Source: Heterostelium multicystogenum
Lineage: Eukaryota > Evosea > Eumycetozoa > Acytosteliales > Acytosteliaceae
Assembly: GCA_003667245.1 (NCBI GenBank)
Contig: RCNN01000080.1
Location: forward strand, 62,001 to 126,000
DNA: 64,000 nucleotides
Reading direction: 5' to 3'
Within the stretch, counting starts at the first letter, position 1. Each line of letters starts with the position of its first letter. The translations under genes were made by a program, and so were the position numbers. Of this stretch, positions 12,066 to 23,300 are shown one piece after another. The notes below the pieces were generated by a model. That model was not told the origin of the DNA and did not search any database. It saw only the letters and a list, made by a program, of their open reading frames with translations.

Positions 12066-14300
12066 ATCTTCAGAATTGATTGGTTCAAAAAAATAATTTG
12101 ATCTTGTGTTGCAACATAAATGTTGGATCTGCTTTCAAATTATTATTCAATAAATTCAACAAAAAGTTCATTACCTAATCTAGTAATATTCATATTAGTG
12201 TTATTCAATTTAAAAGATACACTAGTTAGAAACCAATCACTATCACAATCGTATCATCACTATTACGAAATATTAGCACTCTTGAATAACAATAATCCAA
12301 TAGTGAGCTCAAATTGAATCATATAAAAGAGCAAATCATATCAGTCTGAATCATTATGATTATGAATGTATTATGATTATGATTATGATTATGATTGTCA
12401 CAATTTATATATATATATATATACGATATTGTTTCGTAAGTATATACTTAATTGGTAGGATGATGATTACAGTTTTGATTAGAATAAATATCGATAAACG
12501 ATGATGATGATGATGTAGCAAAACATTGGATCCAATAATTTAGTATGTGTATGCATATCATCTGTGATGGGCTATTTGTGATGATAATAGTAGTATTTTT
12601 GTTGTAGTAATCTAATAAATAATGAATAACTTTTATTTGATTTTCCCTTTACAATCGATTGGTGTAAATTAATTGATTGTTTAATTGATTGATTGTCTAA
12701 TTTATTGATTGATTGATTATTCTGTCTTTGTCTTGTCCTATCTTATTATTGTCTGTCATAAAAGAATGTGTGGTGTTGTCCAGACAATCACAATATACTC
12801 AAAATCATTATACCATACAATACTAGTATTACTGTATATAATCACATAATACAGTAGCTAGCAATCTAGTAGTAATACAAGTGTAAATATGATTATTGAT
12901 AGTGTTTGAATGTATTTTATGTTAATAGTTTTGTTTCATCATCTTCTCAATTCTATTTACTTATCATATGATAGTATACATTTTTCATCTACATCTATCT
13001 ATCTATGTATGTATCTATCTGTCTATCTATTCCTTGCATATGCCAAGCAATGCCAACAACAATTATATATATGGGTTGTTTAAAAACCACCACTCACACT
13101 AGCCCCCTTACTTCCACATTAACACTCACCCACTCACCCAAACAACAATAACAACAAACAATTAAACAACAACAACAATCTATCTTTTAATGAAAAGTAG
13201 AATTAATCATAAAGTATGAATGATTATTAGTATTGTTATTATTATTAATAATATTGTTATTATTATTATTATTAGTATTGTATTTGTGTTAATATTATTA
13301 TTATTTATTATTATTAGTGTGTTGATATTATTAGTATTGTTATTATTAATAATATTATTATATAGCAAACAGAACATCGACAACAATTGACAACAAGTTA
13401 GCTAAAACTCAACAATAAAATAAATCCAAAGCAACAACCAACAATGTTGTGTATGAGGAAAAGAAAACAAAGAATAGGAAAGAATATATAGGAAACGAAG
13501 GAAAAGACATCACCTGCAAACAAATTAATTATTTTTTTTAATTTTTTTAGTTTTTACAACCATTTCTAGAGATAAGTTAGTGTGGGCAAACAACATTGTT
13601 TTTGCACCATTTTCTTTACTTTAATAAAACACTCACTCTCTTTTTGTGGCACCTTACCTGCTATCTATCAACCAATTTCACAATTTATAACATTCAATTC
13701 CAAGTCAAATAAATAATAATAAATAATAAATAATAATAATAAATAAACAATAACAAATAAACTAAAATCAAAATAATAATAGTAATAATAGTAATAATAG
13801 TGATAAATAATAATAATAGTAGAGGAAATACAAATAGTAATAATAATAATAATTAACAAATTCCTTTTTATGAATAATAAAGTGAATATTTGTATAATCA
13901 AATCAAATCAAATCAAATCAATAATAAAACATCGTCGTTCTAATTTGATGCTTAATAGATAATAATAGTAATCATAAATTTATAATTACATAATAGTAAT
14001 AATATAAATAATAAAAATAGTTTGATTTTTTTGATTTTTTTGTTGTTTTTTTTTGATAAGCAATAAATTGTGTTTAGTCTAGTTTAGTTTTTGTTTTTTT
14101 TGTGGATAAAATAAAAACCTATCTTTGTGTTTTTATTAATAAATCCATTATATATTCGTAAATAATAATAATAATAGTAGTAGTAGTAGTAGTAATATAA
14201 TTGTAGTATTAGTTATCATAGTTGATAAACCAACAACAAATAGATAGAGAAGTTAGAAAAGATTGGATAGATTAAATAACAGAAAGAGAAACAAAAAGAA
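12066..14300. other. Long AT-rich, microsatellite-laden spacer
   Basis: 2.2 kb without credible genes. It holds (GATTAT)n at about 12352-12398, (TA)n at 12405-12424, TTGATTGA-type units at 12650-12720, ATCTATCTATGT tetramers at 12990-13030, TTATTATTA/ATTAATAAT tracts at 13230-13370 and 13700-13860, (ATCAA)n at 13896-13921, and TAG/AGT triplets at 14170-14200. Several short frames here are simple-sequence artefacts. The last few hundred bases probably serve as secG promoter and leader. Confidence 0.5.
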
Positions 14301-17242
14301 ATGGTACAGGAATGGAAATAAAGCTGCATCAACATCTACAGCAAGACCATCTGTTCACTATTACTCTTCGATCGATGACATTGAGAGATTGTCAAATTTA
14401 TTGAATAATTCTGCCACTTCTGTCGATACTCTAGATGGTGAAAATCGTACACCTCTGCATCATGCTGCCTATGGTGGTTCGACCCGATGCGTCGCATTTC
14501 TCTTTGGAGAAAAAAGGTAACGCACATGCTAAAGACTCAGCAGGAAACACCCCATTGCAATGGGCTGCTGCACGTGGTCATCTCGAGTGCATGAAGCTGT
14601 TGGTAGAGAAGGGTGGTGCAGATGTAAACACTAAAGACGATAAAAACGGAACACCTCTTCACAAGGCTGCATTGTTTGCATCGTCAGAGTGTGTACAATA
14701 CCTCCTATCAAACCGAGCAGATGCTAAAGCAAATACAACCAATGGTGAAACACCTCTTCACCACGCATGCGCTTGGTGGTAATGCAGTCTGTGTCGAATT
14801 GCTTATTAAAAACGATTCCAAAGTAAATTGTGTTGATCTTGTAAGTATCATTATTTGACATCGCAGCAGAGTCAGCAGCAGCTAACCAATCAAATAGGAT
14901 GGTATTACACCTTTACATCAAGCATCATTTAGTGGACATGCATCATGTGTATCTTTATTGATTAGAAAAGGAGCAAAGGTAGATCCGAGAGATGTTCATG
15001 GAATATCACCATTACATAATGCTTCATCTGCTGGATTTATAGATTGTGTAGATTTGTTGGTTAGAAGTGGTGAGAATATAAATTGTGTCGATGTTGAAGG
15101 TGTCACTCCTCTTCACCATGCTTGCTTCAACGGAAAACTTCCAGCTACTAAAAAGATTGTTAGAGTTGGGTGCAAAGATTGATATGGTTGATGAAATGGG
15201 CGAGACTCCACTTCATAAAGCAGCATTCAACGGTCACAAAGAAATAGTAGAACATCTATTAAAACTTACACCCAACGTTGATTGCAGAGATATAAGACAA
15301 TCAACACCACTTCATTTAGCATCATTCAATGGAATCTACGATATCGTCCAAATTTTAATTAATCACAAGTAAGTAGTTTGAATAATTTGATCTAAATCAA
15401 GTTTTTATTAATCAATTATTATAAAGAGCATCTGTTAATATTCGTGATGAGGAAGGTGCAACACCATTACATAAAGCATCTTTTAATGGACATTCTTCAG
15501 TAGCTAAGTTATTAATTGATCATGGTGCATCTATTAATGTATTGGATAATCAAGGTGCTTCACCATTACACAAAGCAGCTTTCAATGGTCGTTGTAAATG
15601 TTTGAATACTTTGATAAAAAATGGTGCAGATTTAGAGATTAAGGATAATCAAGGTGGTACTCCACTGCACAATGCTGCATACAATGGACACACAAGTGCT
15701 GCAAGATTCTCTTGAAGAAAGGTGCTTTCGTAGATTCCGTCGATACTCACCAATCAACACCATTGCACTTGGCAAGTGCTGCTGGTGCACGTGATACTGT
15801 TGATATTTTAGTTGCCTACAAGTCAAAGGTTGACATGAAGAACTGTGCTGGCAAGACTCCTCTCGTCTATGCTATTAAGAAGAACCACGGAGATGTGGCA
15901 CGTGTTTTGATTCGTGTAGGAGCCGATCTCAAATCAATCAGCAACCGGTCATCTCTCGACTTCAACAAATGTTTTGGTACATCCGATCCCGATGAAATCT
16001 ATCAACTTGTCAATAAGCGTGAGTCTCGTTCACTTCCTAACGAAGAAGTCAACACTGCTTTGGATCAACAATTGAAAGACGATTTGGATCAGCAACAGGC
16101 TAACCAGAAGAGATTGCTCATCAAGACAGCCATTTCCAACTTTAATAACCATCCAAAGAAAGGTATCGAATATGCAGTTAGCTCAGGACTCTGTGAAAAA
16201 ACACCAAAGGACATTGCACATTTCCTTTTGACTCACGAAGAGCTCAGCAAACAAAGCATTGGAGAGTACATTGGTGATGGTGACGAATTCAACATCCAAG
16301 TTTTACATGCATTCGTCGACGAACTCGATTTTGCTGGACTCGATTTTGACGTTGCTCTTCGTAAATTCCTCAAGAACTTCAGATTGCCAGGTGAAGCTCA
16401 AAAGATCGACAGAATGATGGAGAAGTTTGCCCAACAATTCTACAACCATAACCCAGACAACAAAATATTTTGCAAACAACGATACAGTTTATGTGCTAGC
16501 ATTCTCTGTAATCATGTTGAACACTGATGCTCACAATCCAAATATCAAGAAAAAGATGACCAAAGCAGAGTTCCTCAAGAACAATAGTGGCATCAACAAT
16601 GGTGATGATCTACCACTCGAGTTTATGGAGAATCTCTATGATCGTATTGTCACCAACGAAATTAAAATGGAGCGTGACGGACAAACCGACACCCACGCCG
16701 AAAAGAAGGGTTGGCTCACCAAACAAGGAGGAAGAATCAAAACTTGGAAGAAACGTTGGTTCAAACTTACTGCCAACTGCTTACTCTACTTCAAGACACC
16801 ACAAGACTTGGAACCATGTGGTATTATCCCACTCGAAAATGTCGTTGTCACTGTTGTTGTCCAAAAGAAATTCTGCTTCATGCTTCATTCCTCCCAGGAA
16901 CAAATGAAGGCTTGCAAACTCAACTCAGATGGTACTCTTGTCCAGGCCAACCATGCCAGCTACTTTATCTCTGCTGCTAATTTAGCAGAGATGGAGTCAT
17001 GGGTACAAGCAATCAAGAGCAACATCCATTCTAATCCCAACTTTGAACAGCTTCACAAAAGAAAAGCAGAAACCATTCGTGGTAGAGGAAAAGTCAACAA
17101 ACCAATTCAAACTAGAAAATCTACAATCGTTTCAAATAAGCCACCTGTTACTTTCTCATCCACATCATCACCTGCAGCTGAGCATCATGCAGTGCAAACT
17201 ACACCTCAAGCCAACTCACCAATACCAAATGTTGTATCATGA
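14301..17242 (+). CDS. secG: Ankyrin repeat-Sec7-PH ArfGEF (SecG-like)
   Basis: About 13 ankyrin repeats (TPLHHAAYGG, TPLQWAAARGH, TPLHKAALFA, through TPLHLASAAG) are followed by a Sec7 domain (about 16080-16700) with the catalytic glutamate-finger motif FRLPGEAQ and VIMLNTDAHNP. A PH domain follows (KKGWLTKQGGRIKTWKKRW at about 16700-17020) and then a Ser/Thr/Pro tail. This order matches D. discoideum secG, a cytohesin-like guanine-nucleotide exchange factor for Arf GTPases at membranes. Two introns are clear (about 14840-14898 and 15370-15427). Apparent single-base shifts occur at about 14318-14325 (start region), 14512-14517 (A6), 14768-14775, 15165-15172, 15705-15712 and 16473-16480. The ATG at 14301 fits best but needs the first shift. 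So many breaks in one conserved gene imply sequencing error. Confidence 0.85.
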
Positions 17243-17714
17243 TAAAATGTTAATATTTTAATAAAAACAAATTATATATATAGTGAAAATTTCAAAACTG
17301 TTTTCTTGTTTGTTTAAGTTACCGATCGTTTGTGCTATTGTTGTTTTAATACTTTGGGTTTCAAATTTGGGTGTTCCATTTTACCCTAATAAAAGTTACA
17401 CACAATCAGGATGGGTTATTTTTTGAGATATAAAATAAATGGGGTATGGTATTGGAATGTAATTTTAGATTGTTTTATTGTACTCAATAATTTTCCCCAA
17501 TCTTTATAAAATTCCAAAGATTAAAGATTCCCTCAAAATCTTTGAATGAAAGTATCTTTCTTGTATAAATAGAAACTAATTCTATTGTCTTAAATTCAGT
17601 TCCAACTAATAAATATTTGTAAAATGTTATTTGGTTTGTATTATATTTTTTGATGAATAAAATTTACATTTATTAATTTTATAATAAAAAAATAATTTAT
17701 CATTAAAAAATTTA
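17243..17714. other. Intergenic spacer 3' of secG
   Basis: AT-rich 3' flank with AATAAA-like words near 17255-17275. No gene or repeat is recognised. Confidence 0.4.
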
Positions 17715-17831
17715 ATGGAGAAACTCCACCAAACTGCCCAACAAGAAACTAAAACAACTATGGAGGATATGGAAAGAGCTAAAAGGGAAGTTGAAATCAT
17801 GATTCTAAAAGCTAGAAGATTTAATCCATAG
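17715..17831 (+). CDS. Small charged helical ORF, 38 residues
   Basis: ATG to TAG encodes MEKLHQTAQQETKTTMEDME and 18 more residues, rich in Glu/Lys/Arg with heptad-like spacing. It sits in clean AT-rich DNA with a higher G+C than its flanks, as real exons here do. It could be a free micro-ORF, the last exon of a gene whose 5' part is missed, or a leftover of a decayed gene. No family is recognised and the case rests on composition alone. Confidence 0.25.
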   Translation: MEKLHQTAQQETKTTMEDMERAKREVEIMILKARRFNP

Positions 17832-17900
17832 ACTTATATTTGGAACCTCTTTTTTAATTTTACATCGAATTGTTTGATAATAAAAGTTTAATATTGTATA

Positions 17901-18110
17901 TTTTTTTTTTTTTTTTTTTTTTTTTTAATCATCCAGGTGATCATAATTTATTAATTAAATAATAAATGGTGAGGGTCAGAACCTCACAGTGTTCTATATA
18001 TATTCACGACACAAAGGGACAGTCGTGATTGTCCGAAATATATTATTATTGTTTTTTTTTGTTTTTTACTTTTCCTATTTTCCATTTTTTTTTTGTTGAT
18101 TTTTGAAATA
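17901..18110 (-). mobile_element. Poly(A)-tailed structured retroposon, copy 1
   Basis: Read on the minus strand, this ends in GATGATT followed by an A26 tail (T26 at 17901-17926). Just inside are two short inverted repeats: GTGAGG/CCTCAC (around 17970-17988) and CACGAC/GTCGTG (around 18005-18028). Most of the about 200 bp recurs on the plus strand at about 45030-45214 with the same 3' end and A-tail, so this is a dispersed family that moved by reverse transcription. No coding capacity is visible. It could be the truncated 3' end of a non-LTR (TRE-type) element or a SINE. The 5' boundary is uncertain. Confidence 0.65.
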
Positions 18111-18272
18111 GCCAAAGTTGTTGTCCGAACCAAGGACTCTGTTGAAAACCCATATTTTATAGGCCTTTGATCTGAGCCTAAGGTCAAAGAGGTTAAAACC
18201 ACCAACTTCCCAAGGGAAGCAGGACCGATCGGAGGCCATTAAAGTTATGAAATTTGAAGATAAAATCCTAGA

Positions 18273-18280
18273 GGAATATT
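18273..18280. repeat. SINE target-site duplication, left
   Basis: GGAATATT, identical to 18696-18703 and directly adjoining the poly(A) tail of the SINE. Confidence 0.7.
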
Positions 18281-18316
<36 letters not shown>

Positions 18317-18695
18317 CCATACAGTTGTTTATTTAAGGTAGGGTTTAGAAGCCTACAGATTTCTTTTTTTTACAACCACAGGCCGGTTGTGATGACCATC
18401 ATTTTATAGAGGCATGACTGCCTATTATTATTTGGAGCAAGGTGTTTTAACAGTGGACTGTTAAGTATTTCGAAGCGACAGAAGATTTTAAGAGTACACC
18501 AATGGTTTACGTAGTTGAGGGCTTCGCTTGTCAATTTACATATTCTTCATGGCGGGATGGTATCATACAGACTTGAAAGTTCATGGGTTCACTGGAAGTG
18601 TATGGGGAAAAAACTGGAAAACCCGGGATTCGAACCCACGACTCAAGGCGTCACAAGCAGACTACCATACCACATCAGCTATTCTGCCTTGGGCT
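18281..18695 (-). mobile_element. tRNA-derived SINE with poly(A) tail
   Basis: On the minus strand the unit starts near 18695 with a degenerate tRNA: an A box TAGCTGATGTGG at 18670-18681 and a perfect B box GGGTTCGAATCCC at 18625-18637, about 32 nt apart as in tRNA genes. Acceptor and anticodon arms no longer pair well. About 300 bp of unrelated body follow, then a pure A31 tail (T31 at 18282-18312). The unit is bracketed by an 8-bp direct repeat GGAATATT (18273-18280 and 18696-18703), the expected target-site duplication. It is inferred to be pol III-transcribed and moved by another element's machinery. No second copy is present in the window. Confidence 0.75.
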
Positions 18696-18703
18696 GGAAT
18701 ATT
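18696..18703. repeat. SINE target-site duplication, right
   Basis: GGAATATT, matching 18273-18280; it adjoins the tRNA-like head of the SINE. Confidence 0.7.
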
Positions 18704-18704
18704 T

Positions 18705-18747
18705 ATAATATAGAGGCTTATATTCTATATTATTATATATATATATA
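18705..18747 (+). repeat. Direct repeat copy A with hairpin core
   Basis: A roughly 43-bp sequence, repeated at 19522-19564. It contains a 10-bp inverted repeat ATAATATAGA/TCTATATTAT around an 8-9-nt loop, then a TA run. The origin is unknown; it may mark the ends of a decayed insertion. Confidence 0.6.
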
Positions 18748-18759
18748 CTGAATTATCAT

Positions 18760-18960
18760 TGTCAAACACAACAAGACGGAAAAGTGATCTTTATTATTCT
18801 TCGTTCGACTATTTATCGAGTTTTTACACGATGCATGATTATGGTTTTACATCGTTCATATATATAGAATGCTTGTAATGAATAATCACTTCATTACAAT
18901 ATCCCCCTATTTTAAAAGGGTGCGTCAGGGCGGAAAAAAAAATTGATATGAACGATGGAC
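18760..18960 (-). mobile_element. LTR-like fragment preceded by a polypurine tract
   Basis: On the minus strand the sequence AATAGGGGGATAT (about 18900-18913) resembles a polypurine tract and is followed directly by TGTAATGAAGTG, the TG start expected of an LTR, with a TGTAATGA/TCATTACA inverted repeat. No reverse-transcriptase or integrase coding remains beside it, so it would be the eroded 3' end of an LTR element different from the two complete ones in this window. This rests on the tract/TG junction only. Confidence 0.35.
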
Positions 18961-19521
18961 TTTACGAAACTTGACTGGATTCTGGGCTACTTGACTTGAT
19001 TCTTGGTTACTAACTTGGTATATACGAAAGATCTCGGTACACACTTATTTGATTCTTGACAGCACTTTATATGTTCCTCTTCTTCGGGTCTGGTTTGGAT
19101 TGGTAAAAAGAGATTTGGGAGATTTGATAGATTACTTGAACTATTTAAATATTGAAACTATTACTGAACTATGATCTAACTACTTAAATTCGGCACTATT
19201 AACTTGATAAAACTATTCTAGGTTATATCCTTCGTATAACTAACAAAATATAAAAAACCTGTAGTGTTCTCTTAACACTAATACTATAACTATAACTGAC
19301 TCTAATAACTCTATAACTACTAACTAACTAATAAAACTAATACTAACAAAACTAAAATAATATATATCTAATTACAAAAATACGATATCTGAATAAAAAG
19401 AAATAATAAAGTATGTATCTCTAGATATATAATATTCTGTATCTCTATCTCTTTCCTCTCCCCCTCTTTTTCAAAAATTATCTCTAATTACCAATTTGAA
19501 AAATATGCAGTTGTCGCCATT
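18961..19521. other. Non-coding AT-rich stretch inside the mobile island
   Basis: No coding frame of note. It is rich in ACTTGA/CTAACTAAC-type short words (19000-19340). It could be internal debris of the LTR-like fragment, but nothing confirms this. Confidence 0.3.
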
Positions 19522-19564
19522 ATAATATAGAGGCTTATATTCTATATTATTATATATATATATA
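19522..19564 (+). repeat. Direct repeat copy B with hairpin core
   Basis: A second copy of the 18705-18747 sequence in the same orientation, about 815 bp away. Confidence 0.6.
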
Positions 19565-19949
19565 TGTTTGGTTCTCTATGATCTTAACAATTTACTATTT
19601 ATTTACTCTTAATTCTTTATAATAACTATGTTCTCAATTACAATGACTTTATCACACACACATACAATTACTTAATTCTAAATACTCTAACCCTATATAT
19701 CTTTATTCTATTTCCGTACCAAATCACACTGACGATTCGTTCGGTTATTTTACTATTTTTATATTCTTTTCTTTCGTTGACTTATTGATATTTTGCTATT
19801 GTTGATTTGTTGATTTTTATGATAGTTTTGTATAATGTTGTTGCTGATGATTTCTATAAGACGTTCGTCTATTATATATGATTTATTGTAATATAATCAT
19901 GTATATTACATATTGTATAAGGTGATAGAAGGACAGAGACACCTACACG
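19565..19949. other. Spacer 3' of LTR element 1
   Basis: AT-rich DNA with no recognised gene or repeat, between direct repeat B and the CAAT target-site duplication of the retrotransposon. Confidence 0.35.
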
Positions 19950-19953
19950 CAAT

Positions 19954-20251
19954 TTTAATAAATAATAGGTTGATCAGACCTATTGTTATTAAAAGATATA
20001 ACTCAAACTAAACTCTGAATAGAGAACCTTAATCAAATTAAATAATATACTTAGTTAGTTTCTCTATTTGTAGTAAATTATTAATCTTTATTTTTAATTA
20101 CCTTAATCAAATTAAATAATATACTTAGTTAGTTTCTCTATTTGTAGTAAATTATTAATCTGATTAAGATTCTTTCGGTTTTTCCTTTTAAGGTGATTTT
20201 TGTAAAAATTGATATTTTTATAAATTATTGTAAAATTGTGTTGTTGTTACA
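19954..20251 (-). repeat. 3' LTR of retrotransposon copy 1
   Basis: 298 bp. It differs from the 5' LTR at several small indels (for example in the T run near 20190 and in GATATAACTC versus GATATTAACTC). It contains the internal 62-bp tandem duplication described for this family. Confidence 0.9.
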
Positions 20252-20344
20252 TATCCCCTCCATGATTTGAGCTAGTTGAAGAAGAGGAATATGCAGTCGT
20301 TGAGATTAAAGTATAGTTGAGTTGAGGTTGAGATAGGATGACTG

Positions 20345-23300
20345 TTACTTTTTTTTGTTGAAAGCTTCGATCATCGTAGGTATGTGTTGGATAAGGATGT
20401 TTTCGTTGATCCATTTGTTGTGGTCGTCGCTGATAGTGTCGAACTTGACCAGATATTCGGTTGTGGAACCGGTACCGCGACCAGAGATTCTTTTCTTGAG
20501 AATGGCCACGACGTCTAGGATGTGGGTATTGGTAGGATCACCAATGTAAGGCTTCATGTCATCCACATGAACGGTACGGTCCGTTGTTCTTTTATTCTGA
20601 AGTCGAACAACATAGTTCAAATCAGTAAGCTTCTTAACAACACTGAACGGTCCACCCCATGCTTGAGTAAGTTTACGATCGTTCTCCTCGCCGGATTTGT
20701 GCGTGTTGAGCCTGGATCTTCTGATTAGGACCAAGTCGTTAATCTTATATGTGTTGAAGTTCTTAACAACTTTGTCGTGATTCTTGGCCTGTCGGATCTG
20801 ACCATCAAGAGCATTGGTCTTGGCCTCGAGTCTGTAAATGTCTTGACATTCCTTGTAATTAGATAAACCAAATGTACCTGCATTCCATGGTAGTTTGATT
20901 TCGTAACCGAGCAATAATTGATTAGGTGTGAATTGAGTTGTAGCGTTGACGTTGTTGTTGATACACATTTCGACGAAACTAATGTCTTCCGCCCATGAGC
21001 GCTTCCTGTCTGTCCACTTTCTGATATGTTCCAAAATCGATCTGTTGAACCTTTCAGTCTGCCCATCTGCTTGTGCACGACCTGGTTGTGTCATGCATAG
21101 TTGAGATCCCATTTCTTTCATAGCAGTAGTCCACAAATCTGAAGTGAATTTCGGATCGCGATCGCAAACAATTGTTGACGGTGCACCATATTTCGCTACA
21201 ATGTTTCTAACGAACCAATGACCAAGCTGCTGAGCTGTAACGTCCTTGGTACAAGGGAATAATCTGACAGATTTAGTGAATCTGTCAACAACCACAAATA
21301 GGTTGTCTTCACCGGTTTCAGCCGGCGGTAGGCTAACAGGTCCATAGATATATCTTTGAACGGCCTGTCTGGAAGTGGTAGTGACGCGAGGAAACCTTCT
21401 TTGATCTTCTTGATAGATGACCTCTGACACAAAGGACACTTCTTGATATAGTTGGTGATGGTTGCTGTCATCTGAGGCCACACGTATGATTTTGACAACT
21501 TGGCAGCCATCCTAGCGTAGGCCACATGTCCACTATACAACGATGAGTGTGCTTCCGCTATGATAGATTCGATTGAGGAGCTGTCCAGAACCACCAACCT
21601 GAGGTTTTCGCCATCGATCCAGTAGTGTAGATCGTTGACAACTGTTGCATCCACCCTTCTTTTGAACGTATCGAACCAATCCCTGGTGGATCTGGGAAGG
21701 TCTTCAGATGTATATGAGCTTTTGATATCCTTGATAAGATTAGAGTCCCAAGGGGATTCGAACTCTGGCGCTCTGGATAGATAATCTGCGACCACGTTCG
21801 TAGAACCAGGAATATAAACAATCTGGAAATTAAACCTAGATAGGATCTCACTCCATCTATTAAGCCTAGGATTATCCAGATCAGACTGAGAATCGTAAAT
21901 TAGATTCTTGTGGTCCGTGTGCAGTACGAACGGTCGGTCTTTGAGCATATAACCATATCTAGTGACGGCATGAATGACCGCCAGTAACTCCCTGTCTCTG
22001 GCACTGTAGTTTCTTTGTGCTGAGTCAAACTTTCTAGAATCGAATATGACTGGACGTAAGTTGTCGTTGTCGTCGTGCTGAGCAATCATCAAACCAGAAC
22101 CAACATCCGAGGCATCTGTATACACATGGAACGTCTTCTTATAGTTGGGTGACATCAAGCATCTAGAGGAGCAAAGTTCAGCTTTGATGTCGTTGAAGTC
22201 TGCAACCTCCTGATCAGTGAGATTGAGCTTCTTGTTTTTAGAAGATATCGTGTTTGTGAGTCGCGCAAGTTGTTCACCTTTACGATCTAAATATCTCCTG
22301 TAATGATTGACAGCACCAATGAATGATCTCATTTCTTTAACAGTGGTGGGAACAGTTCTGTTTAGAATACCTTGTACAGTGTTGTACAAAGGCTTTATAC
22401 CATTGTCGGATAACATATGACCAGCGTAGGAAACAGACGTCTTGAACAAGTGACATTTAGATTTAGCAATGTAGACGTCGTTTTTATCGAGTAGGTCGAG
22501 TACTGCTTTGACGTGTTGTTCATGTTCGGCAACTGACTTAGAGAAGATGAGAATGTCATCAACATAAACTCTGACGAATCCTTTTCTCACGAGAGGATCG
22601 AGTATGTGCTGCAGCCATCTGTTGAAGTAAGCAGGGCTGTTCTTTAAGCCAAAACAAGGTCTAGTGAACATATAGAGTTTTCCATTAGCCGAGAATGCTG
22701 TGTACCTTCTAGACGCCTTATTAAGAAGCATTTGATAAAAGCTGCTCTTGGCGTCGATGACGGAGAAAACCTTGGCTCCGCTTATAGATTCAATGATGTC
22801 ATCGAGTCTTTCCATAGGATACACATAATCGAGAGTGAGTGAATTAAGATGTTTGAAATCAATAACCATCCTCTCTTTAGACGTGCCTTTGTTGGCGAAA
22901 AATGGCGGTGAACAGAATTCAGTATTAGGTGGAGCTTCTTCCACCACGCCTATATCCAAGAGCTTGGCAACCTCCGCTGAAATCTTAGCTTCGAGTTCAG
23001 GTGATCTTCTCCCGTGTTTGATATTAAAAGATTTCGCATTCTCTTTGAGGATGATATCCATATTGAACTTCTTCCTGTCCGGAGAGTGGTTGTCTGGCAG
23101 CTTGTCCACGATGATTCTCTTATAAAGTTCGAGAATAGCGACTGCCATACGTTCGAGCTCTGGATCTGATGATGAGAAGAAAGGTTCGTCGTCTTCGTTC
23201 ACTTCATCATCAGGTACACTACGATCCTCCGTAAGATCCACGTTGTCGTGCGTGTGATCGTCCACCGGAACACTATCATTTGTGTTATCGACATCCGGGA

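Noticed and set aside
12120..12317. A 65-residue ORF upstream of the ankyrin-type gene
   Set aside because: Asn/Ser-rich low-complexity reading of promoter DNA without homology.
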